Below, one piece after another: positions 24,546-33,008 of a DNA stretch of 36,220 nt. The stretch spans positions 1 through 36,220 of the forward strand of contig JAEWGR010000165.1 of the NCBI GenBank assembly GCA_023388195.1. The letters run 5' to 3'. The DNA is from Bacillota bacterium (GTDB lineage: Bacteria; Bacillota; Negativicutes; Sporomusales; Sporomusaceae). The position numbers and the translations under genes are program-made. The notes below the pieces were generated by a model, which saw only the letters and a program-made list of their open reading frames with translations, was not told the origin of the DNA and searched no databases. Position 1 is the stretch's first letter, and each line of letters opens with the position of its first letter.

Positions 24546-24953
24546 CTATGGGCGCTGCCGTGGGGCTGATGAAATTAATTTATCCTCCTTTAAAATATGG
24601 TCGACAAGCCATTCGATAACGAACTTAAGGATTTCTTTTAAATAGGCATTTTGTTCATTATCGATTTTTGCCAGGTCAATGGACCCCATTTTTTCGATAA
24701 ACTCATTATGCAACACCTTATGTGACAAGAACTTAGGATACTTATTGGCCAGCATATAGGCCTCTTCGGCTGCGAAATGTTCTGATGTATACTCCTGCAG
24801 TTCTTCGATAATAGCTACAATATGATCATATTTGTCAGTCATTAATTCATTGTTCAATAATTTGTCGATCGCATTGGCGATATCAAATAATTTTTTATGC
24901 TGCTCGTCAATAGCAGGGATACCGATGTCATAATCGTGTTTCCAAATTACCAC
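24546..24953 (-). CDS. Bacteriohemerythrin
   Basis: 135 residues, single hemerythrin domain. All seven di-iron ligands are in place: H19 (DEQHKKLF), H59 and E63 (EHFAAEE), H78 and H82 (HKVLH), H119 and D124 (DHILKED). It should bind O2 reversibly in the cytoplasm, for storage, delivery or detoxification in an anaerobe. Start: GTG at 24953 is eight bases from AAAAGGTGG; the GTG four codons earlier overlaps that site. It converges with the secreted protein gene, sharing its terminator. Confidence 0.95.
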   Translation of the reverse strand: MVIWKHDYDIGIPAIDEQHKKLFDIANAIDKLLNNELMTDKYDHIVAIIEELQEYTSEHFAAEEAYMLANKYPKFLSHKVLHNEFIEKMGSIDLAKIDNEQNAYLKEILKFVIEWLVDHILKEDKLISSAPRQRP

Positions 24954-25037
24954 GGCACTAACCACCTTTTAATAATTTCATAATGACATTTTCTACATCA
25001 TTGGGATAAATCCTGTTAATGGTAATTGTGATAAAGT

Positions 25038-25076
25038 AAAAAAGCACAGGCTGGAGGAATGATCCCCCGCCTGCGC
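25038..25076 (-). terminator. Terminator of the split-barrel flavin protein gene
   Basis: On the minus strand a GC-rich imperfect stem (25064-25076 with 25044-25057, pairing GCAGGC-x-GGGG with CCTCC-x-GCCTG) is followed by six T. Confidence 0.75.
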
Positions 25077-25088
25077 CCGTGCTGCCGG

Positions 25089-25484
25089 TTAGAATGTAAT
25101 TGTTTTGGAATTACCCTTCATATCCTGGATGGTTGCCTCGGCGTTTTCAATATAAAACAGCTCGAAAATGGAATCATCCACACTGTACATAGTAGCGAGC
25201 CTTGGCATCTTATCAAGTGCAGCCTGCTTACTTTGCTTACTTGTGTTAAACACGGCTTTGCCTTTTAGGCGTATCCATTCACCGGTTTTGGAGGTTGTGG
25301 ATATCTCAATACTGGGATTGGCTTGCAGTTGACGGTAGACAGGCTTTTGGTTGCTTGTACCAAAATGCAGCTTACCTTCGAAATTCATTATAAAACCGAA
25401 AGGGCGAACCTTGGGGGTGGCTCCGTCCACGGTGGCCAGGTAAAAAATTGGATTCTCAGTGAGAAAATTAAGCACTTCTTCCAT
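25089..25484 (-). CDS. Pyridoxamine 5'-phosphate oxidase-like (FMN split-barrel) protein
   Basis: 131 residues. Signature segments are FYLATVDGATPKVRPFGF (about 14-31), LHFGTSNQKPVYRQLQANP (about 39-57) and GEWIRLKGKAVF (about 68-79), typical of the small PNPOx-like family that binds FMN (or a heme or F420 relative) as a dimer. It probably reduces or senses a small molecule and is not true PdxH, because the usual PLP-binding C-terminal block is missing. ATG start with AAAGGAG eight to nine bases upstream. It is divergent from an HxlR regulator 121 bases away, a common pairing in which HxlR controls a redox gene. Confidence 0.9.
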   Translation of the reverse strand: MEEVLNFLTENPIFYLATVDGATPKVRPFGFIMNFEGKLHFGTSNQKPVYRQLQANPSIEISTTSKTGEWIRLKGKAVFNTSKQSKQAALDKMPRLATMYSVDDSIFELFYIENAEATIQDMKGNSKTITF

Positions 25485-25523
25485 GGCAATTCTCCTTTAC
25501 TTTATATATTTTTCCATGATACG

Positions 25524-25552
25524 ATTATACGATAAAGGGATAAAAAAACAAA
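25524..25552 (-). promoter_or_regulatory. Possible promoter of the split-barrel flavin protein gene
   Basis: On the minus strand TATAAT (25524-25529), 17 bases from TTTGTT (25547-25552), a poor -35. A direct repeat TACGAT-TATACGAT covers the -10 box and could be the HxlR site; a weak -35 fits an activator-dependent promoter. Confidence 0.42.
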
Positions 25553-25605
25553 GTATGCAGTTATTTCTTACTTAGTCAGTATTATGTGAGTATTGGAGAA
25601 GAAAT

Positions 25606-25935
25606 ATGAGTCGGAAAGAAAAGGCACAGGCCGAGTGTCCGGTATTATATGCCCTCAGTTTAATTGGGGGGAAATGGCACCTGCCGGTAATCTGGGCTCT
25701 CAGCCGGCATAAGTTGCTGAGATATAATGAATTAAAAAGAAATGTATGCGGAATAACGAATATGATGTTGTCCCAATCGCTGAAAGATCTGGAAGCCAAT
25801 GGGTTGATTAACCGGGTTCAGTATAACGAAATTCCACCCCGGGTCGAATATTCGCTTACTAAAGCCGGTCTGAGCCTGTTGCCGGCACTGGACGAGCTAG
25901 CCAGGTGGGGTATGAAGCAAAGGAATTACCAATGA
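25606..25935 (+). CDS. HxlR family transcriptional regulator
   Basis: 109 residues. The single winged helix covers nearly the whole protein: CPVLYALSLIGGKWHLPVIW (about 11-30), RYNELKRNVCGITNMMLSQS, LKDLEANGLINRVQYNEIPP and RVEYSLTKAGLSLLP. C11 at the family-conserved position before the first helix is where thiol-sensing members such as HypR are oxidised. ATG start with GGAG eight bases upstream. It is divergent from the flavin split-barrel gene and likely its regulator, possibly in response to electrophile or oxidative stress. Confidence 0.93.
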   Translation: MSRKEKAQAECPVLYALSLIGGKWHLPVIWALSRHKLLRYNELKRNVCGITNMMLSQSLKDLEANGLINRVQYNEIPPRVEYSLTKAGLSLLPALDELARWGMKQRNYQ

Positions 25936-25964
25936 TTAAATCTTGCTCAGGCTGTAATTAAGAC

Positions 25965-25994
25965 TTGACGGACTTTAGGCGGATAGGATACAAT
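25965..25994 (+). promoter_or_regulatory. Promoter of the riboswitch-chemotaxis transcript
   Basis: TTGACG (25965-25970), 18 bases, TACAAT (25989-25994). The transcript would start near 26001, about 30 bases before the aptamer. Confidence 0.62.
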
Positions 25995-26030
25995 TGGTAC
26001 AAAATAATACATAAAAAGACAAAATTATAT

Positions 26031-26110
26031 ATTGGCAAACCTGCCGAAAGGCAGGGACGCAAAGCCATGGGTCTACAGTCGCTAAGCGACCAAGATTGCC
26101 AGGCCGCCGT
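26031..26110 (+). ncRNA. Cyclic di-GMP-I (GEMM-I) riboswitch aptamer
   Basis: The core consensus is present in order: GGCAAACC; a CCTGCC-GAAA-GGCAGG hairpin with the GNRA loop; GGGACGCAAAGCC; a GGGTCT segment; a second hairpin GTCGC-TAA-GCGAC; then GCCAGGCCGCC closing the domain. The base at 26035, just before CAAACC, is G; in this class G at the equivalent position (G20) favours c-di-GMP over cGAMP. It lies in the leader of the chemotaxis operon and is followed by a terminator at 26132-26158. Confidence 0.93.
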
Positions 26111-26131
26111 GCTTAGTTTATACTAACATGT

Positions 26132-26158
26132 AAAAGGTCAGATAAACTCTGACCTTTT
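26132..26158 (+). terminator. Riboswitch-controlled terminator ahead of the chemotaxis operon
   Basis: A perfect 11-bp stem (26132-26142 with 26148-26158), loop TAAAC, ending in T residues, located 71 bases before the cheY start. AGTTTAT (26115-26121), just after the aptamer, is complementary to ATAAACT (26142-26148) in the loop and inner stem of this terminator and could form an antiterminator. The sign of the switch cannot be told from the sequence alone. Confidence 0.85.
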
Positions 26159-26228
26159 TGTGTTGTTTAAAGGGTATGTGCTTTAGAAAAAGTAACTACA
26201 TGCAATATGATGGAGGGAGTAGGAGTAT

Positions 26229-26582
26229 ATGAAAGTACTTATTGTCGATGATGCCATCTATATGAGAGTAACCCTTAAACAAATGCTGGAAAGAAACGGT
26301 TATCATGTCGTGGGCGATGCGGGAACTGGGACAGAAGGAGTTCGCAAATATAGTGAATTACAGCCCGACTTAGTGACTATGGATATTACCATGCCAGAAA
26401 TGGATGGACTGGCAGCATTAAAAGAAATCAGGCAAATTAATCCTAAAGCAAAGGTATTGATGATATCCGGTATGGGCCAGGAAAGACATGTTAAAGAGGC
26501 CGTATTAGCCGGGGCCTGCGGCTTTATTTTAAAACCGTTTAATGAAGAACAGGTTATTCGCGGTATTAGCAAGTTCAAATAA
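26229..26582 (+). CDS. cheY: CheY-type single-domain response regulator
   Basis: 117 residues, receiver domain only. The acidic pair D7/D8 (IVDDAIYMR), phospho-acceptor D52 (VTMDITMPEMDG), S80 (LMISGMG) and K102 (FILKPF) are all present. Phosphorylated by CheA, it should act on the flagellar switch. ATG start with GGAGGGAGTAGGAG upstream. It is the first gene after the c-di-GMP riboswitch, so the whole operon from here is under that control. The gap to cheA is 56 bases. Confidence 0.95.
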   Translation: MKVLIVDDAIYMRVTLKQMLERNGYHVVGDAGTGTEGVRKYSELQPDLVTMDITMPEMDGLAALKEIRQINPKAKVLMISGMGQERHVKEAVLAGACGFILKPFNEEQVIRGISKFK

Positions 26583-26638
26583 CCGATCATTGATGCCGGG
26601 GGCAATAGTAACGGCACTGATATAAAGGATGGTTTACC

Positions 26639-28702
26639 GTGTCTGAGGATTTCAGTCAAGTAACAGGTTCAGAACTCTTTGTATTTGAAACAAATCAGCT
26701 GCTTGACAAGCTTGAGCTCCTTATCTTGGATAGTGAGAAATCAAATGGCCTGGAAGCTTCCATTGATGAGGTGTTCAGGATTATGCATACTATCAAGGGC
26801 TCGGCAGCGATGATGGCCTTTAATGATATTTCGGCCCTTGCGCATTCAATGGAGGATGTTTTTTACTATTTGCGGGAAGCAAAGCCATCATCTGTGGATT
26901 ATTCAGCGTTAACAGATCTGGTATTACAGGTTGTTGATTTTATTAAAGGTGAAGTTATTCAATTAGCAGCAGGGAACAAGGCAACAGGTGATTGCTCCTG
27001 CTTAAATGACAATATTAAGACATGTTTACGTATATTAAAAGAAGCAGGACCTCTGCCTGAGGCTTGTTTTGCGCAACCAACAGCTGCCGGGGTAAGTTAC
27101 CTCGGTCTTATTAATGCCTGCGAACTGGCCGGTGAAGCCGGGCAAAGCATTTATAAGGCGCTGGTTTTTTTTGATGAAGACTGCGGCATGGAGAATATGA
27201 GAGCATTAACGCTGGTTACCGGGCTCGGCGATTTTTCCCGGCATATGGAGTATTTTCCCCAGGATATTCTGGATAATGATGATACGGCGGCAATCATTAA
27301 AACAGAAGGGTTTACCATACTATTTGCCACAGCCTATCCACAGGCGACGGTAGAGGATTTTTTAGCCCAGACCATGTTTTTGAAGGAATTTAGCCTGGAG
27401 TTAGTCCATGATTTGGCCGGTGTTCAGCCGGCCAAACGGACAATTGATTTAGACGGGCCTTTGCCGTTAGCAGCAATGGCTTGTGGGGGAGCTGATTCCA
27501 GTTTGCCAGATTTGACAGCCGATAATGAGCGCTGCCTGAGTGGTAAGCACAGCTTTATCAGTGTCAATGTGGCAAAAATGGATATTCTCATGGATTTAGT
27601 TGGGGAACTTGTTATTGCAGAGGCAATGGTAACACAAAATCCTGAATTGCAGGGTTTGAATCTGGATAAATTTTATAAATCGGCGCGACAGCTGCGGAAA
27701 ATTACGGGTGAGCTTCAGGATGTGGTTATGTCTATCCGGATGATTCCGTTAGCGGCAACCTTTCATAAGATGACCCGGATTGTCAGAGATATGGCCCGCA
27801 AACTCAACAAACAGGTAGAATTGGAGATTATCGGTGAGCAGACGGAAGTGGATAAGAATATTATCGAGAACATATCTGATCCGCTGATGCATCTGATCCG
27901 CAATGCTGTCGATCATGGTATTGAGCCTTTACAGGATCGGCTTGCCAGTGGCAAACTACCGGTTGGGAAGATACGGCTGGAGGCCAAAAATGCCGGCGGT
28001 GATGTTTGGATTATTGTGCAGGACGATGGCGGGGGTCTGAACCGGGAAAAGATATTGGCCAAGGCAGTCGAACGCGGCCTGATTGACGGCGTAGATAACG
28101 TTTTGACCGATAAACAGGCATATGCCTTTATTCTACATCCCGGTTTTTCAACCAAAGAAACGGTGACAGAGTTTTCGGGCCGTGGTGTGGGGATGGATGT
28201 TGTTGCCCAGAACATCATGGCTATCGGGGGAACAATCAATGTTGACAGTGTGGCTGGTAAGGGTACCGCCATGTCGATTAGAATCCCGCTCACGCTGGCT
28301 ATTATTGACGGTATGCTTGTGAAAGTTGGCCATTCGATTTATACGGTACCAATTATTGCCATCAGGGAATCTTTCCGTTTGAAGGAACAAAACCTGATTA
28401 CAGATACCGATGGCAATGAAATGGTTATGATCAGGGGGCAGTGTTATCCTGTGCTGCGCCTATACGAACGATTCCGGATAAGGAAGGGGAAAACCAATCT
28501 ATATGAAGGAATCATGCTCATGCTTGAGGCAGATGGAAGAAGTATCTGCTTGTTTGTCGATTCCTTGTTAGGACAACAGCCAGTTGTTGTCAAAGCCTTG
28601 CCCGGGTATATCAAAAAGAAACAGGGAATCGCCGGCTGTACCCTGCTTGGCGATGGCAGTGTCAGTTTAATATTGGATGTAGCCGGACTACTCAAAGGGT
28701 AA
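26639..28702 (+). CDS. cheA: Chemotaxis histidine kinase CheA
   Basis: 687 residues. An HPt (P1) domain with phospho-acceptor H50 in IMHTIKGSAAMM, then a P2-like regulator-binding region (about 150-265). The P3 dimerisation segment starts FISVNVAKMDILMDLVGELV near 303. The ATPase domain has N box LIRNAVDHGIEP, DDGGG and FSGRGVGMDVV, and a C-terminal CheW-like P5 domain runs to the end. It phosphorylates CheY and CheB in response to receptor state. GTG start with AAAGGATGG upstream. It is the second gene of the operon, with 60 bases to cheW. Confidence 0.95.
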   Translation: MSEDFSQVTGSELFVFETNQLLDKLELLILDSEKSNGLEASIDEVFRIMHTIKGSAAMMAFNDISALAHSMEDVFYYLREAKPSSVDYSALTDLVLQVVDFIKGEVIQLAAGNKATGDCSCLNDNIKTCLRILKEAGPLPEACFAQPTAAGVSYLGLINACELAGEAGQSIYKALVFFDEDCGMENMRALTLVTGLGDFSRHMEYFPQDILDNDDTAAIIKTEGFTILFATAYPQATVEDFLAQTMFLKEFSLELVHDLAGVQPAKRTIDLDGPLPLAAMACGGADSSLPDLTADNERCLSGKHSFISVNVAKMDILMDLVGELVIAEAMVTQNPELQGLNLDKFYKSARQLRKITGELQDVVMSIRMIPLAATFHKMTRIVRDMARKLNKQVELEIIGEQTEVDKNIIENISDPLMHLIRNAVDHGIEPLQDRLASGKLPVGKIRLEAKNAGGDVWIIVQDDGGGLNREKILAKAVERGLIDGVDNVLTDKQAYAFILHPGFSTKETVTEFSGRGVGMDVVAQNIMAIGGTINVDSVAGKGTAMSIRIPLTLAIIDGMLVKVGHSIYTVPIIAIRESFRLKEQNLITDTDGNEMVMIRGQCYPVLRLYERFRIRKGKTNLYEGIMLMLEADGRSICLFVDSLLGQQPVVVKALPGYIKKKQGIAGCTLLGDGSVSLILDVAGLLKG

Positions 28703-28762
28703 TGTGGTAATGAGCAGTATTAAGCTTACAAAGGCTCTCCGGAATAAGAAAGGTGGCTTGTT

Positions 28763-29260
28763 ATGGCAACAGAACTTGCTAGTGGTGATCTGAGTTTGGA
28801 AGAAGATACTCAGAGAGGAAAGTTTCTTACTTTTGCGTTAGATCAAGAAGTATACGGCATTGAGATTATTTATGTTACAGAAATTATAGGCATGCAGGTC
28901 ATTACCGAGGTTCCCGATCTTCCTGATTATGTAAAAGGAATCATTAATCTGCGCGGCAAGATTATCCCGGTTATTGATGTGAGAAGTCGCTTTAAAAAGC
29001 AGGCTAAGGCCTATAATGACCGGACTTGTATTATTGTTGTGGAAATCAGGGAGATTGCAGTCGGGCTGATTGTGGATACGGTTGCCGAGGTGCTGGCCAT
29101 TGCCGAGCAGGATATTGTGCTGCCGCCACAGCTTAATAATAAGTTTCATCAGCGTTATATCAGGGCAATCGGTAAAGTTGGCAGTGACGTAAAATTAATT
29201 CTGGATTGCGATAAATTGCTAAACGATGAAGAAATGGAGAGTCTGGAGACTATCCGCTAA
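28763..29260 (+). CDS. cheW: Chemotaxis coupling protein CheW
   Basis: 165 residues, one CheW domain that bridges receptors and CheA. Typical segments are FLTFALDQEVYGIEIIYVTEI, PDYVKGIINLRGKIIPVIDV, IGLIVD-type VGLIVDTVAEVL and IGKVGSDVKLILDCDKLL. The first 20 residues form an acidic extension. The ATG start has AAAGGTGG seven bases upstream. It is placed between cheA and the receptor gene, with 29 bases to the latter. Confidence 0.95.
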   Translation: MATELASGDLSLEEDTQRGKFLTFALDQEVYGIEIIYVTEIIGMQVITEVPDLPDYVKGIINLRGKIIPVIDVRSRFKKQAKAYNDRTCIIVVEIREIAVGLIVDTVAEVLAIAEQDIVLPPQLNNKFHQRYIRAIGKVGSDVKLILDCDKLLNDEEMESLETIR

Positions 29261-29289
29261 AGATCCTTGGATAACAGGAGGCATAATAG

Positions 29290-31011
29290 ATGAATTGGTT
29301 CCGGAATTTAAAAGTTGCAGCAAAATTAATTGGTGCATTTCTCTGCGTGGCTGTGATTTGCGCCCTAGTAGGCCTAGTGGGGGTAATCAATCTCAATAAC
29401 CTGGCCAAAGAAGATGCCAATCTGTATGAATACTTTACGATACCATTAGAACAAATGGGCAATATCTCCGAGTCTTATCAACGGGGGCGTGTCCATTTCC
29501 GCGATGCGATGTCGACCAAAGACCCTCAGGTCCGGGCCGAAAATATAAAGAAGTTTGATGAAACAATCATCCTCATGAAAGCGGAGACGGATAAGATTGC
29601 TAAAACCCTGGTCAGTGATGAAGGGGTAAAACTGCATAAAGCACTGGAAGGTGCGATTGGCGAATATGAGCCATACACTAAAAAACTGTTCATGCTGCTG
29701 CAGGCCGGTCAAACGGAGCAGGTCAATCAACTCATGCAGACAGAAGGTATCCGGATTGCCGGGGTGTTTGGTGATACACTTGATAAGCTAACCCAAATGA
29801 AGGTGCAAATGGCAAAGGAGAAAGCGGCTGCAAACACGGCTGCCGCCGACCGGGCTATTTTGCTGATGATCACTTTTATTATTGTTAGCGTTGTGGTGGC
29901 CATGGGGTTCGGCCTATATATTGCTAAAATAATTTCCGGGCCGATTAATGTGGTGGTCGAAGCGGCAGACCGGATTGCTAACGGTGATTTGAATGTTGCT
30001 CTCGACATTACCACAAAAGATGAAATTGGGGTGTTGGCCCAGGCTTTTAATACAATGTCTGATAGCCTCAATCAAACGATGACCAGTATTAATCAGGCAA
30101 CAGAGCAGGTGGCTGCCGGGGCCCGTCAGATCGCTGCCTCCGGCGAAGTATTATCGCAGGGCTCAACCGAGCAGGCCAGTTCTATTGAGGAGATAACCGC
30201 CTCTATGTCCCAGGTCGCTTCGCAAACTAAGCTAAATGCGGTTAACGCCAACCAGGCTAACGATCTGGCCAGTGAGGCTAAGCAGCAAGCGGTTGCCGGC
30301 AACGGCCAAATGCTACAAATGATTAAGGCGATGGATGAGATTAATGAGTCATCGGCCAATATTTCTAAGATTATCAAGGTAATTGACGAGATTGCGTTTC
30401 AAACGAATATTTTAGCGCTTAATGCTGCCGTTGAGGCGGCCCGGGCAGGCCAACATGGCAAAGGATTTGCCGTTGTGGCCGAGGAGGTCCGGAATTTAGC
30501 TGCCAGAAGTGCCAATGCAGCTAAAGAGACAACAGTAATGATTGAAGGTTCCATTAAAAAAGTTGATGTGGGGACAAAAATTGCCAATGAGACGGCAGCA
30601 GCCCTTGCCGGCATTGTTGATGGTGTTGCCAAGGCAGCAGAATTGGTTGGGGATATTGCGGCGGCTTCTAATGAACAAGCGACCGCACTGGCGCAAGTGA
30701 ACCAGGCTATTGGTCAGGTATCACAGGTTGTACAAACCAATTCGGCCACAGCAGAGGAAAGTGCCGCCGCCAGTGAAGAGCTTTCAGGCCAGGCAGACGT
30801 GATGCGGGAACACGTTCGCAAGTTTAAGTTAAAACAACTGAGCCGGGAGGCAAATACGGCCAATGCCTTGCAGCTAAACCCGGAAGTGCTGCAGGCAATT
30901 GAAGCTATGGTTGCGCAGAGAAAAGCAGGGTTTCAACAAGGCGGCAAAGCGGGAAAACAGGAGCCGAAGATGCAAATTCTGCTTGATGACAATGAGTTTG
31001 GCAAGTATTAA
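29290..31011 (+). CDS. Methyl-accepting chemotaxis protein
   Basis: 573 residues. TM1 about 12-34, a periplasmic four-helix-bundle type sensor about 36-187 (4HB_MCP-like), TM2 about 189-211 and HAMP about 212-265. A long cytoplasmic signalling coiled coil contains the highly conserved hairpin tip (IDEIAFQTNILALNAAVEAA near 365-385, then GFAVVAEEVRNLA). The C-terminus ends DDNEFGKY with no NWETF-type CheR docking pentapeptide. The ligand is unknown. ATG start with AGGAGG eight bases upstream. It is embedded in the che operon, so it is probably this pathway's dedicated receptor. Confidence 0.95.
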   Translation: MNWFRNLKVAAKLIGAFLCVAVICALVGLVGVINLNNLAKEDANLYEYFTIPLEQMGNISESYQRGRVHFRDAMSTKDPQVRAENIKKFDETIILMKAETDKIAKTLVSDEGVKLHKALEGAIGEYEPYTKKLFMLLQAGQTEQVNQLMQTEGIRIAGVFGDTLDKLTQMKVQMAKEKAAANTAAADRAILLMITFIIVSVVVAMGFGLYIAKIISGPINVVVEAADRIANGDLNVALDITTKDEIGVLAQAFNTMSDSLNQTMTSINQATEQVAAGARQIAASGEVLSQGSTEQASSIEEITASMSQVASQTKLNAVNANQANDLASEAKQQAVAGNGQMLQMIKAMDEINESSANISKIIKVIDEIAFQTNILALNAAVEAARAGQHGKGFAVVAEEVRNLAARSANAAKETTVMIEGSIKKVDVGTKIANETAAALAGIVDGVAKAAELVGDIAAASNEQATALAQVNQAIGQVSQVVQTNSATAEESAAASEELSGQADVMREHVRKFKLKQLSREANTANALQLNPEVLQAIEAMVAQRKAGFQQGGKAGKQEPKMQILLDDNEFGKY

Positions 31012-31069
31012 GAGTGAGTTAGCAAAGGGATCGATTAGCTCTCTTTGTTCATATTGAAGGATGGGGCCA

Positions 31070-31885
31070 ATGGACGCGATCACTGATCAGGAATTTAACG
31101 AACTGGTTCGGTTTATTAAAAAAAATTATGGCATAAATTTATCACAAAAACGTAGTTTGGTATTGGGGCGCTTACATAATTATATACTACAGAGTGGGTT
31201 TGCCAGTTTTTCTGAGTACCTGCAGTATGCAGTACAGGATCATACCGGTAAAGCCGGAACTATGCTGCTAAATAAACTTACGACAAACCATACTTATTTT
31301 CTGCGTGAACCCAAGCATTTTGAACTGCTGGAGCGCGATGTCCTGCCTTATCTGGCTGAGACTGAAGCTAAAACCCGGGATCTGCGGATATGGAGCGCCG
31401 GTTGTTCGTCAGGGGAAGAACCGTATACCCTGGCGATGACAATTGATTCTTATTTCGGAGCCGGCAAATGGCGCTGGGATACGAAGATTCTGGCTACTGA
31501 CCTATCTGCAGCCGCACTGGAAAGAGCCAAAAAAGCAGTTTATGCCAACAGTCAGTTGGATACTCTTCCGGCCGCGTGGCGGGCAAAGTATTTTCGCAAA
31601 ATTGATGGTGAATGCAGCGTGATTACGGAAAAAGTACGGAACGAGGTTATATTCCGGCGTTTCAATCTTATGAATCCGGTTTTTCCTTTTAAAAAGAAGT
31701 TCCATATCATCTTCTGCCGTAATGTTATGATCTATTTTGATGCTGAGACCAAACGGGATCTGATAAACCGGCTTTATGACCATATGGAACCCGGCGGGTA
31801 CCTGTTTATCGGCCACTCCGAATCCATCAACCGCCAGGAGAGCAAATACAAGTTTATAACTCCAGCTATGTACAGAAAGGGATAG
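31070..31885 (+). CDS. cheR: Chemotaxis receptor methyltransferase CheR
   Basis: 271 residues. The N-terminal helical domain (DQEFNELVRFIKKNYGINL; LTTNHTYFLREPKHF, with the family-typical T-x-FFRE-like stretch) precedes a SAM-dependent methyltransferase domain with IWSAGCSSGEEPYTLAM, LATDLSAAALERA and FCRNVMIYFD. It methylates glutamates of receptors. I chose ATG at 31070 with AAGG and GGGG upstream; an in-frame ATG at 31061 abuts the ribosome binding site. Its stop overlaps the region of the cheB start. Confidence 0.95.
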   Translation: MDAITDQEFNELVRFIKKNYGINLSQKRSLVLGRLHNYILQSGFASFSEYLQYAVQDHTGKAGTMLLNKLTTNHTYFLREPKHFELLERDVLPYLAETEAKTRDLRIWSAGCSSGEEPYTLAMTIDSYFGAGKWRWDTKILATDLSAAALERAKKAVYANSQLDTLPAAWRAKYFRKIDGECSVITEKVRNEVIFRRFNLMNPVFPFKKKFHIIFCRNVMIYFDAETKRDLINRLYDHMEPGGYLFIGHSESINRQESKYKFITPAMYRKG

Positions 31886-31890
31886 TGCCT

Positions 31891-32919
31891 ATGTCCATGC
31901 AAAGTAAGATCAGGGTTTTGGTGGTAGATGACTCCATTGTTTTCCGGGAAACGTTGGCCAGGGCGATAGGGCAGGACCCGGCTATTCAAGTGGTGGCAAC
32001 CGCTGCCGACCCTTATATGGCCAGGGATAAGATACTGGAACTTGAGCCTGATGTTATGACCCTGGATGTCGAAATGCCGCGCATGAGCGGTATCGAGTTT
32101 TTGAAAAGGCTAATGCCTCAATATCCCATCCCTGTGATTGTGGTAAGTGCCGTTAATGAAACCGTATTTGATGCATTAAATGCCGGGGCGGTTGATTTCG
32201 TCAGCAAGCCGGATGCCAGGAGCGGACGGGGACTGGATAGCCTGGTCAGCGAGCTTATTATTAAGATTAAAGTGGCTTCCATGGCAAAAGTGATACCGGT
32301 ATCAGGCGTTACCGGCGCTAAACCCGCTCTGGCCGGCGCCGGTCCGAGGCAGCCGGGCCATATGATTGCCATTGGTGCATCGACCGGTGGAACCGAGGCG
32401 ATTGACACGGTGCTAAGAGGGTTTTCGGCAGATATGCCGGGAACTGTTATAGTCCAGCATATGCCGCCGGTTTTTACCGCTATGTATGCAAATCGACTTA
32501 ATAATACCTGTACCGTGCAGGTCCGGGAGGCCCGTACCGGTGATTTAATCCTGCCAGGCCGGGTGTTAATTGCCCCGGGGGATCATCATATGCGCGTTAA
32601 AAAGCTCAACAGTAATTATATGGTCGAGTGTTTTCGCGGTGATAAAGTTAATGGTCACTGCCCATCAGTGGATGTTTTGTTTAATTCGGTTGCTCATAGC
32701 GTCGGCGAGGCTGCAATTGGGGTGATCCTGACCGGCATGGGAAACGACGGTGCCAATGGATTACTTGCGCTCCGCCAAGCCGGGGCCCGCACAATCGGTC
32801 AGGATGAGCGCTCATCTGTTGTTTATGGTATGCCGAAGGCGGCTTTCGCTATCGGGGCTGTCCAGGAGCAGGTTCCACTGCATCTGATTTCACGGAAAAT
32901 ATTCTCTCTGTTGCAGTAA
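31891..32919 (+). CDS. cheB: Chemotaxis receptor methylesterase/deamidase CheB
   Basis: 342 residues. A receiver domain with phospho-acceptor D59 (TLDVEMPRMSG), a linker (about 125-155), then the esterase domain with catalytic S164 (IGASTGGTEA), H190 (VQHMPP) and D286 (TGMGNDGANG). It removes methyl groups or deamidates receptors when phosphorylated by CheA. I chose ATG at 31891, eight bases after AAAGGGA; a GTG at 31885 overlapping the cheR stop and an ATG at 31897 are alternatives. It completes the adaptation pair with cheR. Confidence 0.95.
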   Translation: MSMQSKIRVLVVDDSIVFRETLARAIGQDPAIQVVATAADPYMARDKILELEPDVMTLDVEMPRMSGIEFLKRLMPQYPIPVIVVSAVNETVFDALNAGAVDFVSKPDARSGRGLDSLVSELIIKIKVASMAKVIPVSGVTGAKPALAGAGPRQPGHMIAIGASTGGTEAIDTVLRGFSADMPGTVIVQHMPPVFTAMYANRLNNTCTVQVREARTGDLILPGRVLIAPGDHHMRVKKLNSNYMVECFRGDKVNGHCPSVDVLFNSVAHSVGEAAIGVILTGMGNDGANGLLALRQAGARTIGQDERSSVVYGMPKAAFAIGAVQEQVPLHLISRKIFSLLQ

Positions 32920-33008
32920 TGCCAAGGAAAGGAAACTAATCCCCTGCGTCGAAGTCATATCTGCAAATCGTTAACGGCTAAAGCCTTTGACTGTTGAGGG
33001 GGATGCAA